DNA from: an uncultured Prevotellaceae bacterium
GTDB taxonomy: Bacteria; Bacteroidota; Bacteroidia; Bacteroidales; Bacteroidaceae
Assembly (NCBI GenBank): GCA_900316475.1
Contig: ONDA01000016.1
Span: forward strand, 1-59,468
Direction of reading: 5' to 3'
DNA length: 59,468 nt
Part shown: positions 59,336 to 59,468 of the stretch, piece after piece
How positions within the stretch are numbered: the first letter of the stretch is position 1
Layout of the letters: every line of letters begins with the position of its first letter
The notes under the pieces: generated by a model
Seen by the model: the letters and a program-made list of their open reading frames with translations, nothing else
Told to the model about the DNA's origin: nothing
Databases searched by the model: none
Made by a program: the position numbers and the translations under genes

Positions 59336-59468
59336 CATCCGCTTTCGCTCAAAAACGAGTATGAAGCGACTGAAGAAAGAGTTCTTTGAAAGATTTTCAT
59401 AAACAGAGACAAGTAGTACAAGAAGCGAGTGTTTAATGTTTAATCTTTAATGTTTAATGTTGGACACT
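59336..59468 (+). ncRNA. Probable leader of an rRNA operon (truncated by window end)
   Basis: GAGTTCTTTGAAAGATTTTC and AAACAGAGACAAGTAGTACA, then AGAAGCGAG, agree with what I recall of 16S leaders in Prevotella. A TTTAATG tandem (about 59432-59459) closes the window. The 16S itself is not in view. Confidence 0.55.

Overview
The window reads as a chromosome segment from a Bacteroidota bacterium, most likely Prevotella/Segatella. The basis is the TAnnTTTG promoter -7 box in front of many genes, the RprX/RprY-like two-component pair, lipoproteins of Bacteroidota style, the secreted protein ending in an SGQRV...GLYIIGGRKVVVK tail, PyrB+PyrI, and EF-G2. No database search was run; names come from recognised motifs and family knowledge.

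Layout. (1) 1-580 is a gene-poor patch of inverted repeats. (2) 0.6-4.2 kb: a small membrane protein, a solute-binding lipoprotein and a TPR protein. (3) 4.2-13.3 kb, minus strand: an operon kdsA-kdsD-regulator-phospholipase D (KDO synthesis plus a hybrid regulator whose signalling residues are replaced), and an MscS channel upstream. (4) 13.4-24.8 kb: hemW, the EF-G paralog fusA2, a clpS-clpA-aat operon (a complete N-degron module), rprX-rprY, a 58-residue membrane protein, and rpsF-rpsR-rplI. (5) 25-34.7 kb: mtaB plus a glycosyltransferase, a DUF4861-like protein, a GldB-like lipoprotein, thrA with a phosphoglycerate-mutase-like presumed homoserine kinase, and a secreted protein followed by a 51-residue peptide gene.

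(6) 34.8-52.7 kb is accessory DNA. A type I restriction locus (hsdR, Bro-N/Fic, hsdS, RhuM/Doc-like, YhcG nuclease, hsdM) carries an hsdM that has lost its NPPF catalytic region through two deletions. Next comes a decayed mobilizable element (broken tyrosine recombinase, LRR surface lipoprotein, DUF3408-like fragment, oriT-like hairpins, broken relaxase). Then follow an unfamiliar four-gene row (83-aa protein, 220-aa protein, deiminase, second Bro-N/Fic), a decayed AlbA/RecG-like gene and an XRE regulator. (7) 52.7-53.3 kb is a mosaic of repeats also found at 0-0.45 kb and 24.4 kb. (8) 53.3-59.2 kb returns to core genes: CobW-type metallochaperone, pyrI, pyrB, PBP1A, tatA, tatC. The window ends in what looks like the leader of an rRNA operon.

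The most unusual signal is in the decayed element. Short palindromic inserts (21-39 bp) sit inside both the recombinase and the relaxase gene. One 19-bp core is shared by the two unrelated genes but is read in different frames, so it is a DNA (or RNA) element and not a shared protein motif.
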